Source: Acidobacteriota bacterium
GTDB taxonomy: Bacteria > Acidobacteriota > Terriglobia > Terriglobales > Acidobacteriaceae
Direction of reading: 5' to 3'
Length of the DNA: 17,428 bases
Assembly: GCA_021799945.1 (NCBI GenBank)
Contig: JAJYZK010000004.1
Location: 1-17,428 of the forward strand
The notes under the pieces are model-generated. The model searched no databases and was not told where the DNA came from. It worked only from the letters and a program-made list of their open reading frames with translations. Numbering within the stretch: the first letter of the stretch is position 1; the number at the start of each line of letters is the position of its first letter. Below, piece after piece: positions 1-7,644 of the stretch. The position numbers and the translations under genes are program-made.

Positions 1-1025
1 GCGGGATTGCCGATGCGGATCGCGGTGGCGCGAGTCTCCGCCTGGACCGGATCCAGCGCCCGACCGTCGGAGCGCAGGAGGCTCAGGTAGAGCGGATTGG
101 CGCCCTCGGCCTGGATCACACTGACTTTGGGGATTTTTGAAGTCAACCCCAGATGCTTCATTTCGAGGAACCCTTTGGCCAGAGCCGCGCCATTGGCCAG
201 GTTTCCCCCGGGAACGATGACGTGGTCAGGAACGGACCAATCCCACGCCTCGGCGATTTCGAAGGCCGGGGTTTTCTGTCCCTCCAGGCGGTATGGGTTC
301 ACGGAATTCAGCAGGTAGACCGGGGCCCGGAGCATCAGCTCGGTCAGCACCCGGACGCAGCCGTCAAAGTCGGTATCGAGCTGGCAGGTAACCGCGCCAT
401 AATCGATCGCCTGGGAGAGCTTGGGCCAGGCTATTTTGCCCTGGGGAAGCAGGACCAGGCTCTGCATTCCGGCGCGCGCCGCGTAGGCGGCCATGGAGGC
501 CGAGGTGTTTCCGGTGGAGGCGCAGGCAACCCATCCGTATTCCTGCTCCCGCGCCTGGGAGAGCGCCGCCGTCATCCCGGCGTCCTTGAAGGAACCGGTT
601 GGGTTCATGCCCTGGTGTTTGGCATATAGCTCCGGTATGCCCAACTCATCGCCGCACTGCGGCAGATGGTAGAGCGGCGTGTTGCCTTCGGCCAGGGTGA
701 CCGCCTCCTCCGGGCGGCGCAGAATCGGCAACAATTCTCGGAAGCGCCAGACTCCGCTCCGGTCCACCGCGAGATTCGAGAGCTTCCGCTCCCTCCAGAG
801 CCACCGCAATGCGCCCGGGTTCGGCGCGCCGTGCGCGGAGGTCTGGGCCCGCGCTTCCCCGCTCCCCGGTCCCCGAAAGGTCACATTCCAGGCCGGACTC
901 CACGACGGATACTCCACGGCCAACAACTCGCCGCAGCGGCTACAGCGAAAGTCCTTCCGCACCTCTGACGGAGCCGTCGCCTGTCCGCAGCCGACGCAGC
1001 GCAACTGATGAGCATGCACTTCCAT
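1..1025 (-). CDS. thrC: Threonine synthase, 3'-truncated by window edge
   Basis: PLP enzyme converting O-phospho-L-homoserine to L-threonine, the last step of threonine biosynthesis in the cytoplasm. About 341 codons are present and the C-terminus lies beyond base 1. The N-terminus carries a zinc-ribbon-like pair, CVGCG (from residue 10) and CSRCG, found in one group of threonine synthases. Then come EGNTPLY, the PLP-lysine motif GSFKDAG (Lys147), CASTGNTSAS, and the phosphate-binding-like loop GGNLANGAALAKG. The ATG at 1025 is preceded by an in-frame TAG two codons further upstream, so no longer start is possible. A strong GGAGG lies about 22 bases upstream and directly precedes a two-codon ATG-AAC-TAG; the nearer AGG at 5 bases is weak. 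The gene follows the deacetylase by 108 bases and may share its transcript. The family call is secure; a close relative such as cysteate synthase is less likely. Confidence 0.93.
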   Translation of the reverse strand, partial: MEVHAHQLRCVGCGQATAPSEVRKDFRCSRCGELLAVEYPSWSPAWNVTFRGPGSGEARAQTSAHGAPNPGALRWLWRERKLSNLAVDRSGVWRFRELLPILRRPEEAVTLAEGNTPLYHLPQCGDELGIPELYAKHQGMNPTGSFKDAGMTAALSQAREQEYGWVACASTGNTSASMAAYAARAGMQSLVLLPQGKIAWPKLSQAIDYGAVTCQLDTDFDGCVRVLTELMLRAPVYLLNSVNPYRLEGQKTPAFEIAEAWDWSVPDHVIVPGGNLANGAALAKGFLEMKHLGLTSKIPKVSVIQAEGANPLYLSLLRSDGRALDPVQAETRATAIRIGNP

Positions 1026-1133
1026 GTATGCCTAGCCTAGTTCATTTCCTCCGCCAGGGGTACTCCTCGGACGGGGAGGGCGACGGGAGCGCGAGGCCGG
1101 CGGGATTGCCCTGCCGCCTCTTACTCGCGCCTC

Positions 1134-2174
1134 TCACTCGCGGCTCCAAGCCTGCAGCATGGCGCGGAAGGCCGGGCCGTCCCAATCCATGGGCTGGAAT
1201 CGGGGCAGCGCGAATCGATCGGTGACGGTAGCCACCGGACCGCCGAAGTTCGAGCAGGCGCAGGTTAGGCCGCAGTCGCGCACGGCCCGCTTGGTGGCGC
1301 GGTTATAGTGATTCCTCTTGCCGTAGGGATATGCGAAGCTGCGCACCGGCATTCCCGTCAGCGCTTCCAGACGCCGCTTGCCGCCCGCAATTTCCTGAAT
1401 CTGCTCCGCCCGGTCCAGTTCCGACAGGACGGGGTGGTTTACCGTGTGAGCGCCAATCTCAATTTCCGGCCCTCCGGCCAGCAGGCGCAACTCCTCTTCG
1501 GTGAGGCAGCGGTGCTCCCGCCCTTTGGGGATCCCGCGGACCTCCCGAATTTGGCGCAGCGCCTCCTCCCTTTGCGGGGCGGTCAGCCCGAGAAAGCGCC
1601 GATGCAGCTCCAAATAGGCCGCCTCCCTGGGCCCCGGAACGGGCTCCCAGGCAGCCCACCGGGAGACCTGGGACGGGACTACCGAAGCGGGAAGGAAAAG
1701 GTCGATCCGTTGTCCGGCGATGGTGAGATGGATCCGCTCGGGAGCCGGCGAGGGGCTCAGGAGCAGCGCCGCCAGATCGTCCCACCAGAGGTTATGATCG
1801 ACGCCCAGAAATCCGGTTGCGACAAAGACGGTGGCCGGAATCTCGAAGGCCCGCAGGCGGGGAAGAGCCTGGAGGTAATTATCCGCATATCCGTCATCGA
1901 AGGTGACCACGACAGGCCGCGGCGGAAGGCTCCGATCCGAGCTGGCCAGCGTCAACTGCCGCAGGGAAATGGGATGGAACTCCCTGCGCAGCACCTCCAT
2001 TTGCCGGGAGAAATTCTCAGGGGAGACCCCAAGCTTCCACGGATCGATGGCCGGATCGGCGACTCGGTGATACACCAGGATGATTGCCTTGGTCCGGAAG
2101 GCCAGGCGGAGGCGCCGCAGGCGGCGGTAAGCCCGGCGGAGCGGCGCCCGAAATGGAAATTGCTGCGAGAACAT
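1134..2174 (-). CDS. Polysaccharide deacetylase (NodB domain, CE4 family)
   Basis: Predicted metal-dependent deacetylase of N-acetylated envelope or capsular sugars, 346 residues. Visible motifs are TFDDGY at residues 91-96 (motif 1, catalytic and metal-binding aspartates), HTVNHP at 243-248 (motif 2, metal histidines) and AYPYG at 281-285 (motif 3). An Arg-rich N-terminus (residues 9-28) precedes VYHRV at 34-38; no clear signal peptide is seen. The insert between motifs 1 and 2 is long, as in polysaccharide deacetylases encoded beside glycosyltransferases. The ATG at 2174 was chosen because it lies 23 bases after the glycosyltransferase stop and the protein then begins at the family's usual distance from VYHRV. 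The open frame extends to 2384, but that would overlap the upstream gene. There is no good Shine-Dalgarno, so translational coupling is possible. Substrate unknown. Confidence 0.88.
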   Translation of the reverse strand: MFSQQFPFRAPLRRAYRRLRRLRLAFRTKAIILVYHRVADPAIDPWKLGVSPENFSRQMEVLRREFHPISLRQLTLASSDRSLPPRPVVVTFDDGYADNYLQALPRLRAFEIPATVFVATGFLGVDHNLWWDDLAALLLSPSPAPERIHLTIAGQRIDLFLPASVVPSQVSRWAAWEPVPGPREAAYLELHRRFLGLTAPQREEALRQIREVRGIPKGREHRCLTEEELRLLAGGPEIEIGAHTVNHPVLSELDRAEQIQEIAGGKRRLEALTGMPVRSFAYPYGKRNHYNRATKRAVRDCGLTCACSNFGGPVATVTDRFALPRFQPMDWDGPAFRAMLQAWSRE

Positions 2175-2197
2175 AGCATTGCTGAAAGCAACATAAG

Positions 2198-2560
2198 CTA
2201 GGAGCGGCCGTGCCGGGCCGCCCACCCGCCGGTAGGCAGGAGCCGCCGTAGCAGCGCGAGCGCCGGTCCCGGCGGATAATAGTGAGCCAGCAGGCGCAAT
2301 TTTCGCGCCACCTCGGCGCCTTGCCGCTTCCTGATGACGCCGCCCAGATCCGCGGCAAGCCGGCGATCGTATTGCCGCTTCCACTCCCGGACGCCGTAGT
2401 GGAAGGCGGCTGCCCGGCTCTTTAGATTCCCGAGATTCAGGGCCTGACGCTCCAGGACATGCAGGCTCGACAGGAGCATCAACTCGGCGTTTCGGGAAGA
2501 ATTCGAACCGTGCATCCGGTACTCGGCAATCACCGAGCTATGGCATACCCCCCCTGGCAT
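2198..2560 (-). pseudogene. Glycosyltransferase family 2, C-terminal part separated by frameshift
   Basis: This frame continues the glycosyltransferase that begins at 3231. Its first residues overlap the end of the upstream frame around the G7 tract, and VIAEYRMHGSNSSRN is the typical sequence that follows the ED-YDLYLR motif in family 2 enzymes. The downstream part is a basic helical tail (ending LLPTGGWAARHGRS) with no catalytic motif. The ATG at 2560 lies within the coding sequence and is not a credible independent start. With one extra G in the tract the two frames join into a single protein of 344 residues. Either the gene is broken, it switches by slippage, or the base call is wrong. 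Confidence 0.72.
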
Positions 2561-3231
2561 GCCTTGGCGACCCGAAGATACAAATCATAATCCTCGGCCG
2601 CCCGGAGAGTGGGATCGAAGCCTCCAACTCTGCTGAAAACATCGCGCCGGAACAGCACCGAGGAGATCGTCTCGACAAAGTTGCTTTTCAGCAGGAGCTC
2701 ATAGATATCCCCGGTTGCCGCCCAGGTCAGGCTTCGCTTGCGCGAGTCGCCGATCCAGTTTCCCGCCCCGTCGATAAAAATGTGGTCTCCGATGGCCATC
2801 GCGCACTCCGGACGGCGCTCCAGCAGTCGGACGCCGCACTGGATCGCATCGGGCTTCAAGCGGTCGTCGGAATCCAGAAAGGCGAGGTACCGTCCACAAC
2901 AGGCCTCGATCCCGGCGTTGCGCGCCACCGTCAAACCCGGCCTCTCCAGGCGCAGGCAGCGCACCGGATATTGCTGCGCGATCACGGGGCTCCCGTCCGT
3001 TGACCCGTTGTCGACAACGATGACCTCCAGCACGGGATAATTCTGCCCCAGCGCACTCTCAATCGCTTCCGCCAGGTAAGCCTGCGAGTTATGGCTCGGA
3101 ATGACGATGGAGGCCAGGGGAGATTCCGGCTCCTGCGCGCCGCAAGCCGCCGCGGAGGGCTCGTAAGACCATGGCGAATCAATCGGATTTGCAGAGACCT
3201 GCCCTCGGGGGTCGGGCGCAGAGTCGCTCAT
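2530..3231 (-). CDS. Glycosyltransferase family 2, N-terminal catalytic part (frameshifted)
   Basis: GT-A fold family 2 glycosyltransferase that would transfer a sugar from a nucleotide donor to an envelope glycan or lipid acceptor. The 233 residues as read contain SIVIPSHNS (41-49), VVDNGSTDGS (72-81), the DXD-type metal/nucleotide motif in FLDSDD (118-123) and the acceptor/catalytic EDYDLYLR (213-220). The frame ends with a TGA just after a G7 homopolymer, and the missing C-terminal segment resumes in another frame (2198-2560). The ATG at 3231 was chosen; the open frame reaches a TTG at 3309, but the added residues look non-conserved. No strong Shine-Dalgarno is visible. It lies 219 bases after murB and just before the deacetylase, which suggests a wall or surface-polysaccharide role. 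The exact sugar cannot be read from sequence. Confidence 0.82.
   Translation of the reverse strand: MSDSAPDPRGQVSANPIDSPWSYEPSAAACGAQEPESPLASIVIPSHNSQAYLAEAIESALGQNYPVLEVIVVDNGSTDGSPVIAQQYPVRCLRLERPGLTVARNAGIEACCGRYLAFLDSDDRLKPDAIQCGVRLLERRPECAMAIGDHIFIDGAGNWIGDSRKRSLTWAATGDIYELLLKSNFVETISSVLFRRDVFSRVGGFDPTLRAAEDYDLYLRVAKACQGGYAIAR
2548..2554 (-). repeat. G7 homopolymer at glycosyltransferase frameshift
   Basis: Seven C on the plus strand, seven G on the coding strand. With G7 the frame reads Gln-Gly-Gly-Tyr-Ala and then stops; with G8 it reads through into the C-terminal half. G6 would give an immediate stop. This is the only place where the two halves can be joined by a single-base change without further stops. 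Confidence 0.9.
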
Positions 3232-3317
3232 AAGTCGTTCAGGTGGATGCAGGAAGCCCGCTTGAGAACGGCTCCATCCGGAGGAGGGAGGGTGGATGGT
3301 CCACGTCAAGCAGCGCC

Positions 3318-3323
3318 AGTATA
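3318..3323 (-). promoter_or_regulatory. Possible -10 element for the glycosyltransferase
   Basis: Minus-strand TATACT (5 of 6 to the sigma-70 -10 consensus) about 87 bases upstream of the 3231 start. A good -35 at the usual distance is not visible, so this is only a candidate for a separate start point downstream of murB. Confidence 0.25.
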
Positions 3324-3383
3324 AGTCAACTCCAGGTTTTGGAGCCGCAAGAAATTCTGTTGAAAAACGAACAATTCCTCCTA

Positions 3384-3414
3384 CGCGGATTCTTCGCGGA
3401 TTCTTCGCGGATTC
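3384..3414. repeat. 11-bp tandem repeat, about 2.8 copies
   Basis: Plus-strand unit CGCGGATTCTT at 3384-3394 and 3395-3405, then a partial third copy CGCGGATTC from 3406. It lies in the murB-glycosyltransferase gap and is non-coding. Function unknown. Confidence 0.85.
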
Positions 3415-3433
3415 ATGCGGAGCCCTTTGCCGC

Positions 3434-3449
3434 CGCCTCGATCGAGGCG
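3434..3449. terminator. 16-bp perfect palindrome after murB stop
   Basis: CGCCTCGATCGAGGCG is its own reverse complement and begins two bases after the murB TAA. It can form a GC-rich hairpin in the murB transcript, but no U tract follows, so it may pause, stabilise or terminate only weakly. Confidence 0.45.
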
Positions 3450-3450
3450 C

Positions 3451-4497
3451 TTACGCAACCCAGACCGGCTCGGGTTCGAGTACGACGCCGAACCGCCGTT
3501 CGACGGCCTCCACGATACAGTCCCGTAGCGCGGCGACCTCCGATGCCGTGGCCCCCCCCCGATTGACGAGGGCCAGCGCATGGCGCGAGGAGATTCCGGC
3601 CGCTCCCAGCGCATATCCCTTGTGAAAACCGGCCTGCTCGACCAGCCAGGCGGCAGGGAGCTTCACCCGGCCCGGCCCGGCAGGATAGTGTGGAATGCTG
3701 TCTCGGCTCACATCCCAGGCCTGAGCGATCCGGTCCAGCTTCTCTTCCGGAACGACGGGATTCTTGAAAAAACTGCCCGCGCTCCGGCTGTCGGGGTCCC
3801 CTTCTACAATCAGCATTCCCTTGCCCGCACGGATGGAGCGCACCGCCTCGCGGACTTCGCGCAGGCCGGGCCGCCCCTCCCCGGCGGCAAAATGGCGCCG
3901 CAACTCAGCATAGGCGAGCATCGGGGCCCCGTCGGGGCGAAGCGCAAAGTCGACCCGGCTGACGATGTATCGTTCGCGCAGTGTCGAATTGAAGATGCTG
4001 CGGCGATAGGCAAAGCCGCATTCCGCGGCGGGCAGTTCAAGAAAGCGGGACTGGGTTCGGTCGTAGACCCGCACCCTCAATATGGTCTGGGAAACCTCCT
4101 GCCCATACGCTCCCACATTCTGCACGGGAGTTGCTCCCGCGCTGCCGGGGATGCCGGAGAGGCATTCGACGCCGGCGCATCCTTCCGCGACGGCGTGAGC
4201 CACAAATCCATCCCACGCCTCGCCGGCGGCAACGGAAAACTCCGCTGCGCCGGCGGGGCCGTCCCGGCGAACGATTCCCTTGAGCGCGATGCGGAGAATG
4301 AGTCCGGGAAACCCCGCATCGGAGACCAGCAGATTGCTTCCTCCCCCCAGCACGAGCAGGCGCAGGCCCCGGCGCTCGGCGAACTCCACGGCGTGCGCGA
4401 TATCCTCTTCAGACGCCGCTTCGGCAAACCAGCGCGCGGGTCCGCCTATCTGAAAGGTGGTGAGAGGGGCGAGGGGAACGTTCTGCTGAAACTGCAT
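3451..4497 (-). CDS. murB: UDP-N-acetylenolpyruvoylglucosamine reductase (MurB, type I)
   Basis: Cytoplasmic flavoenzyme that uses NADPH to reduce UDP-GlcNAc-enolpyruvate to UDP-MurNAc, the second committed step of peptidoglycan precursor synthesis. The 348 residues fit the family. The FAD-binding part has TTFQIGG (13-19), GGGSNLLV (51-58) and GSAGATPVQNVGAYGQE (118-134). Catalytic residues in place are Arg165 in FAYRRSIF, the proton-donor Ser242 in AGSFFKNP and a C-terminal Glu in LEPEPVW. The YRRSIF loop marks a type I (E. coli-like) enzyme. The ATG at 4497 fits the family N-terminus; the ribosome site is weak. It is divergent from the bacilliredoxin gene and stands outside any mur/fts cluster, beside envelope-sugar genes. 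Confidence 0.95.
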   Translation of the reverse strand: MQFQQNVPLAPLTTFQIGGPARWFAEAASEEDIAHAVEFAERRGLRLLVLGGGSNLLVSDAGFPGLILRIALKGIVRRDGPAGAAEFSVAAGEAWDGFVAHAVAEGCAGVECLSGIPGSAGATPVQNVGAYGQEVSQTILRVRVYDRTQSRFLELPAAECGFAYRRSIFNSTLRERYIVSRVDFALRPDGAPMLAYAELRRHFAAGEGRPGLREVREAVRSIRAGKGMLIVEGDPDSRSAGSFFKNPVVPEEKLDRIAQAWDVSRDSIPHYPAGPGRVKLPAAWLVEQAGFHKGYALGAAGISSRHALALVNRGGATASEVAALRDCIVEAVERRFGVVLEPEPVWVA

Positions 4498-4663
4498 TTT
4501 CCATCAAGGTATATCAGGCCGGACGCGCTCCCGGCGGCAAGGAACCCGCCTCTGCACGCCCCCGGCAACCACCCAAGCAACGATCCGGCGCGGGCGAAAC
4601 TGGGCGGCGGCAAAGACCGTCGGCGGATTTGCCGATCCGCTGGCGAAACGGGCGCCGAATCCT

Positions 4664-4669
4664 TACAAT
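4664..4669 (+). promoter_or_regulatory. Possible -10 element for bacilliredoxin gene
   Basis: TACAAT (5 of 6 to consensus) lies in the 285-base divergent gap, about 114 bases before the bacilliredoxin start. The hexamer 17 bases upstream, TGGCGA, matches the -35 consensus at only 3 of 6 positions. Confidence 0.3.
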
Positions 4670-4723
4670 AAAGGGGCGCCGGGCTCTCCCGCGCCTGGAA
4701 GACCGGGCCGCGGGGCGTTGAGC

Positions 4724-4764
4724 GCGACCGAAATACCGCAACCGAAAGACCGCAACCAAAGACC
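4724..4764 (+). repeat. 14-bp tandem repeat, three copies, in bacilliredoxin leader
   Basis: Three adjacent units: GCGACCGAAATACC (4724-4737), GCAACCGAAAGACC (4738-4751) and GCAACCAAAGACC (4752-4764, one base short). The array ends 18 bases before the start codon and immediately upstream of the ribosome site. It contains no long ORF. It could be a slippage product or a repeated binding site in the leader; nothing in the sequence decides. Confidence 0.8.
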
Positions 4765-4782
4765 TGGGCGAGAGGAGCTGCT

Positions 4783-5208
4783 ATGTACCCCGAGATTATG
4801 TTGATTCCCATGCGCGAGGAGCTGACCCGAGCCGGCATTCAGGAAGCGCGCAGCGGCGAGGAAGTAGACCAGGCTTTGGCCAAACCCGGCTCGACCATGA
4901 TCGTCGTCAACTCGATCTGCGGCTGTGCGGCCGGCAAGATGCGCCCCGGAGTCAGGATCGCCCTCCAAAACAAAATCCAGCCCGATCGCTCCATCTCGGT
5001 CTTCGCCGGGCAGGACCGGGAAGCGACCGAGCGGGCCAGATCCTACTTTGAAGGTCATCCCCCGAGCTCGCCGGCCGTTGCCATCCTGCGCGATGGAAAG
5101 CTCGTCTACCTCATGCCGCGCTCGGCGATCGAGTCGGCGACGGCGCCCATCATCGCGCAGGAGCTGAGCCGCGCCTTCGACCAATTCTGCGCTAAAACCA
5201 CAGCGTGA
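4783..5208 (+). CDS. Bacilliredoxin, BrxA/BrxB (YphP/YqiW) family
   Basis: Thioredoxin-fold protein of 141 residues. Family members reduce mixed disulfides between proteins and low-molecular-weight thiols such as bacillithiol. The start MYPEIMLIPMREELT and the active-site string VVNSICGCAAG are diagnostic: Cys46-Gly47-Cys48 is the CGC redox motif. The ATG at 4783 has a good ribosome site, GAGAGGAG, at suitable spacing. It is the only clearly supported plus-strand gene in the window, divergent from murB and convergent with aqpZ. No bacillithiol synthesis genes are in the window, so the thiol partner is unknown; non-Firmicutes members may use another thiol. Family call firm, gene name left open between brxA and brxB. 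Confidence 0.93.
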   Translation: MYPEIMLIPMREELTRAGIQEARSGEEVDQALAKPGSTMIVVNSICGCAAGKMRPGVRIALQNKIQPDRSISVFAGQDREATERARSYFEGHPPSSPAVAILRDGKLVYLMPRSAIESATAPIIAQELSRAFDQFCAKTTA

Positions 5209-5211
5209 AGC

Positions 5212-5233
5212 GCTGCGGCCTCCCGGCCGCAGC
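5212..5233. terminator. GC-rich hairpin between convergent genes
   Basis: Perfect 9-bp arms GCTGCGGCC / GGCCGCAGC with a TCCC loop begin three bases after the bacilliredoxin stop. A second palindrome, GCGCCGCGGCGC, follows at 5239-5250. Neither has a U tract. They occupy the 55-base gap between the converging bacilliredoxin and aqpZ genes and may separate the transcripts in both directions. Confidence 0.55.
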
Positions 5234-5263
5234 CTCCTGCGCCGCGGCGCGGCCCCCTCCCGC

Positions 5264-5962
5264 CTACCGGTCCATGGCCGGGGCCGCGACCGGCCGGATC
5301 GCCAAATAGGCCACCGCGGCGATCACTCCGCCGATCAAAGGCGCAACCAGAAACAGCCATAACTGCTGCAACGCCCACCCTCCCACGAAGATCGCCGGAC
5401 CAATGCTCCGCGCCGGATTCACCGAAGTATTGGTGATGGGGATGCAGACCAGGTGGCAAACCGTCAGGACCAATCCTATGGCCAGGCCGGCGAAGCCAGC
5501 GGGGGCGCTCGCATCCGTGGAGGCCAGCACCGTAATCACCAGGAAAGCAGTCAAGACGACCTCGGCTGTGAAGCCGGCAGCCATGGAAAAGTGATCGGGA
5601 GAATGCATCCCGTAACCGTCCGCTCCCAAGCCGGAGACCGAGGCGTCATAGCCGCCGGGCAATCCGTGCGCTATGGTTAGAATCACCGCGGAGGCCACGA
5701 TAGCTCCGGCGATCTGCGCGACCGCATAGAAGACCGCGTCTTGCAGGCCAACTCTTTTTGCAATGAACGCCCCCAGCGTCACCGCGGGATTTAAATGACA
5801 CCCGGAAACGGGTCCGACCGTGTAGACCATTGCCAGCAGCGACAATCCGAAGGCCAGCGCTATGCCCACAAAGCCGATGTGCTTCCCGGCCAGCACCGCG
5901 CTGCCAACTCCGCCAAAGACCAGCACAAATGTGCCGATCAGCTCCGCCAGATATTTCTTCAT
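5264..5962 (-). CDS. aqpZ: Aquaporin Z (water channel)
   Basis: Inner-membrane MIP-family channel of 232 residues with the expected six-helix plan and two NPA half-helices, SGCHLNPAVT and NTSVNPARSIGPA. The pattern LVCIPITNTSVNPAR, with His six residues before the second Thr-Asn-Thr stretch and Arg after the NPA, matches the narrow selectivity filter of water-specific AqpZ rather than glycerol facilitators, which also have longer loops. The ATG at 5962 was preferred over 5989 because GGGGAGG lies six bases upstream and the protein then starts MKKYLAEL-GTF as in the family. It has its own promoter candidate (5990-6017) and lies 128 bases after the permease gene. Confidence 0.95.
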   Translation of the reverse strand: MKKYLAELIGTFVLVFGGVGSAVLAGKHIGFVGIALAFGLSLLAMVYTVGPVSGCHLNPAVTLGAFIAKRVGLQDAVFYAVAQIAGAIVASAVILTIAHGLPGGYDASVSGLGADGYGMHSPDHFSMAAGFTAEVVLTAFLVITVLASTDASAPAGFAGLAIGLVLTVCHLVCIPITNTSVNPARSIGPAIFVGGWALQQLWLFLVAPLIGGVIAAVAYLAIRPVAAPAMDR

Positions 5963-5989
5963 CGATGGCCTCCCCTCCGAGGCGTACAA

Positions 5990-6017
5990 AGTATACCCGT
6001 TCCGTCTTCCAAGTAAA
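5990..6017 (-). promoter_or_regulatory. Candidate sigma-70 promoter for aqpZ
   Basis: Minus strand -35 TTTACT (6012-6017, 4 of 6) and -10 TATACT (5990-5995, 5 of 6) separated by 16 bases, in an AT-richer patch. The predicted start would give a leader of about 20 bases containing the GGGGAGG ribosome site. Confidence 0.5.
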
Positions 6018-6090
6018 TAAAGTCAGCCGGCGGGGTATCGCGATCTCGGTTCGCGTGAGGGGTGATGCGGAGCGCAGTTGCGTCGGATCC

Positions 6091-7644
6091 TCACCCGATG
6101 CGGTCGGAAGGCGTGGAGGCAAGCCCCACCAGGCTCGCCGCCCGCACCTTACTATGCTTGACGCCGTAACTGAAATAAATGACCAACCCAATTGCGAGCC
6201 AGACGAACAACACCACCCAGGTAATTTCCGGCAGTTTGAACATGAGATACAGCGCGCTCAGCATCCCGAGAATCGGCGTCAGGGGAACCAGCGGGGTCTT
6301 GAAGGGCCGTTTCAGCTCCGGATGACGGCGGCGCAGAATCCACACGCCGGCGCACACGATGGTGAAGGCCAGCAGCGTGCCAATATTCACCAGTTCGGCC
6401 AGCCGCTCGATGGGCAGCATGGCGGGCAGAAAGGCCACGATCGTTCCCACCACAATATTGGAGATCCATGGGGTGCGAAACCGGGGATGAATGGCCGATG
6501 CCCAGCGCCAGAGCAGCCCGTCGCGCGACATCGAGTAGAAGACGCGGGACTGCCCGAGAAGCATCACCAGCATCACGCTGCCCAGCCCGAGCACAGCTCC
6601 CAGCTTCACCACAAATCCCCCCCATCTCACTCCGGTGGCGTCGATGCCCAGGGCCACCGGAGCGGCCACATCGAGTTTGGTGTAATTGACCAGTCCAGTC
6701 AGCACCAGGGACACCAGAATATAGAGCAGCGTGCAGAGAAGCAGAGACCCCAGAAGTCCGAGGGGCATATCTCTCTGCGGATTGCGCGCCTCTTGAGCCG
6801 CCGTAGAGACGGCGTCGAACCCGATGTAGGCGAAGAACACGGAGGCCGCTCCGGCCGCGATGCCGTTAAAACCGTATCTCCCGGGACCCTGCGCGGGCGG
6901 AATGAAGGGATGCCAGTTCGCCTGGGCTAACCCGGGGTGGTGAAAGAGATAGGCGCTCCCCAGCACGATGAATAACCCGACGATCGCGACCTTGACCACG
7001 ACAATGGCCGAGTTGAAGTTTGCGGACTCCTGGATGCCCACCACCAGCACCGCGGTGACCAGCAACAGGACGGCGAAGGCCACCAGATTGAAGCTCCCTG
7101 TAACGTGGGGCAGACCCGCGGTATGCGCGGCCTTGGGAAGAGAGGCTACGGGGATCCATTGGTGATCGTAAAAATACAGCGAGGAGCCGAACGTCGCGGT
7201 AAGCTGCGGCGGAAGATCGATATGCATCTGCGCCAGGAGGCTGACAAAATAGCCCGACCAGCCGGAGGCTACGGTAGCCGCTCCAAAGGCATACTCCAGC
7301 ACCAGGTCCCATCCGATGATCCAGGCCACCAGTTCTCCCAGGGTGGCGTAGCCATAGGTATAGGCGGAGCCGGCGATGGGAATGATCGAAGCGAATTCGG
7401 CATAGCAGAGACCGGCGAAGGCGCAGGTGACTCCGGCGAGGACGAAGCTCAGCGCCACGGCGGGACCGGCATGCAGGGCTGCGGCCTGGCCGGTCAGCAC
7501 AAAGATCCCCGCCCCGATCACGGCGCCGACGCCCAGGGTAATCAGATTGATGGGTCCGAGGGTCCGCTTGAGTGTGTGGGCTCCCTGCTCGTTGGCCTCT
7601 TCGGTGAGCGTCGCGAGGGGTTTGGTTGCAAAGAGACTGGCCAT
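6091..7644 (-). CDS. APC-family amino acid permease (CAT-like)
   Basis: Cytoplasmic-membrane amino acid/cation symporter or exchanger, 517 residues with about 12 or more hydrophobic segments. The first helix carries GVGAVIGAGIFVLTG (38-52), the substrate-binding GAGIF loop of the APC superfamily. FFAYIGFDAVSTAAQEARNPQRDMP in helix 6 and the following loop, with the E-x-x-x-P pattern, and the late RRRHPELKRPFKTP loop are typical of the cationic amino acid transporter (CAT, TC 2.A.3.3) branch. The start at 7644 fits the family N-terminus (MASLFATKPL) and has GGAGGAGG, but 13 bases away. The frame is open to an ATG at 7707 with GATGAGG close upstream, adding 21 unconserved residues; that start cannot be excluded. 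Substrate not readable from sequence. Confidence 0.9.
   Translation of the reverse strand: MASLFATKPLATLTEEANEQGAHTLKRTLGPINLITLGVGAVIGAGIFVLTGQAAALHAGPAVALSFVLAGVTCAFAGLCYAEFASIIPIAGSAYTYGYATLGELVAWIIGWDLVLEYAFGAATVASGWSGYFVSLLAQMHIDLPPQLTATFGSSLYFYDHQWIPVASLPKAAHTAGLPHVTGSFNLVAFAVLLLVTAVLVVGIQESANFNSAIVVVKVAIVGLFIVLGSAYLFHHPGLAQANWHPFIPPAQGPGRYGFNGIAAGAASVFFAYIGFDAVSTAAQEARNPQRDMPLGLLGSLLLCTLLYILVSLVLTGLVNYTKLDVAAPVALGIDATGVRWGGFVVKLGAVLGLGSVMLVMLLGQSRVFYSMSRDGLLWRWASAIHPRFRTPWISNIVVGTIVAFLPAMLPIERLAELVNIGTLLAFTIVCAGVWILRRRHPELKRPFKTPLVPLTPILGMLSALYLMFKLPEITWVVLFVWLAIGLVIYFSYGVKHSKVRAASLVGLASTPSDRIG

Noticed and set aside
1037..1052. GGAGG followed by a two-codon ORF (ATG-AAC-TAG) before thrC, as a leader peptide
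   Set aside because: The spacing is too tight for efficient initiation, and there is no run of regulatory codons or attenuator structure.
3580..4671. 363-codon plus-strand open frame antisense to murB
   Set aside because: murB motifs are intact on the other strand; this frame has no domain or ribosome site.
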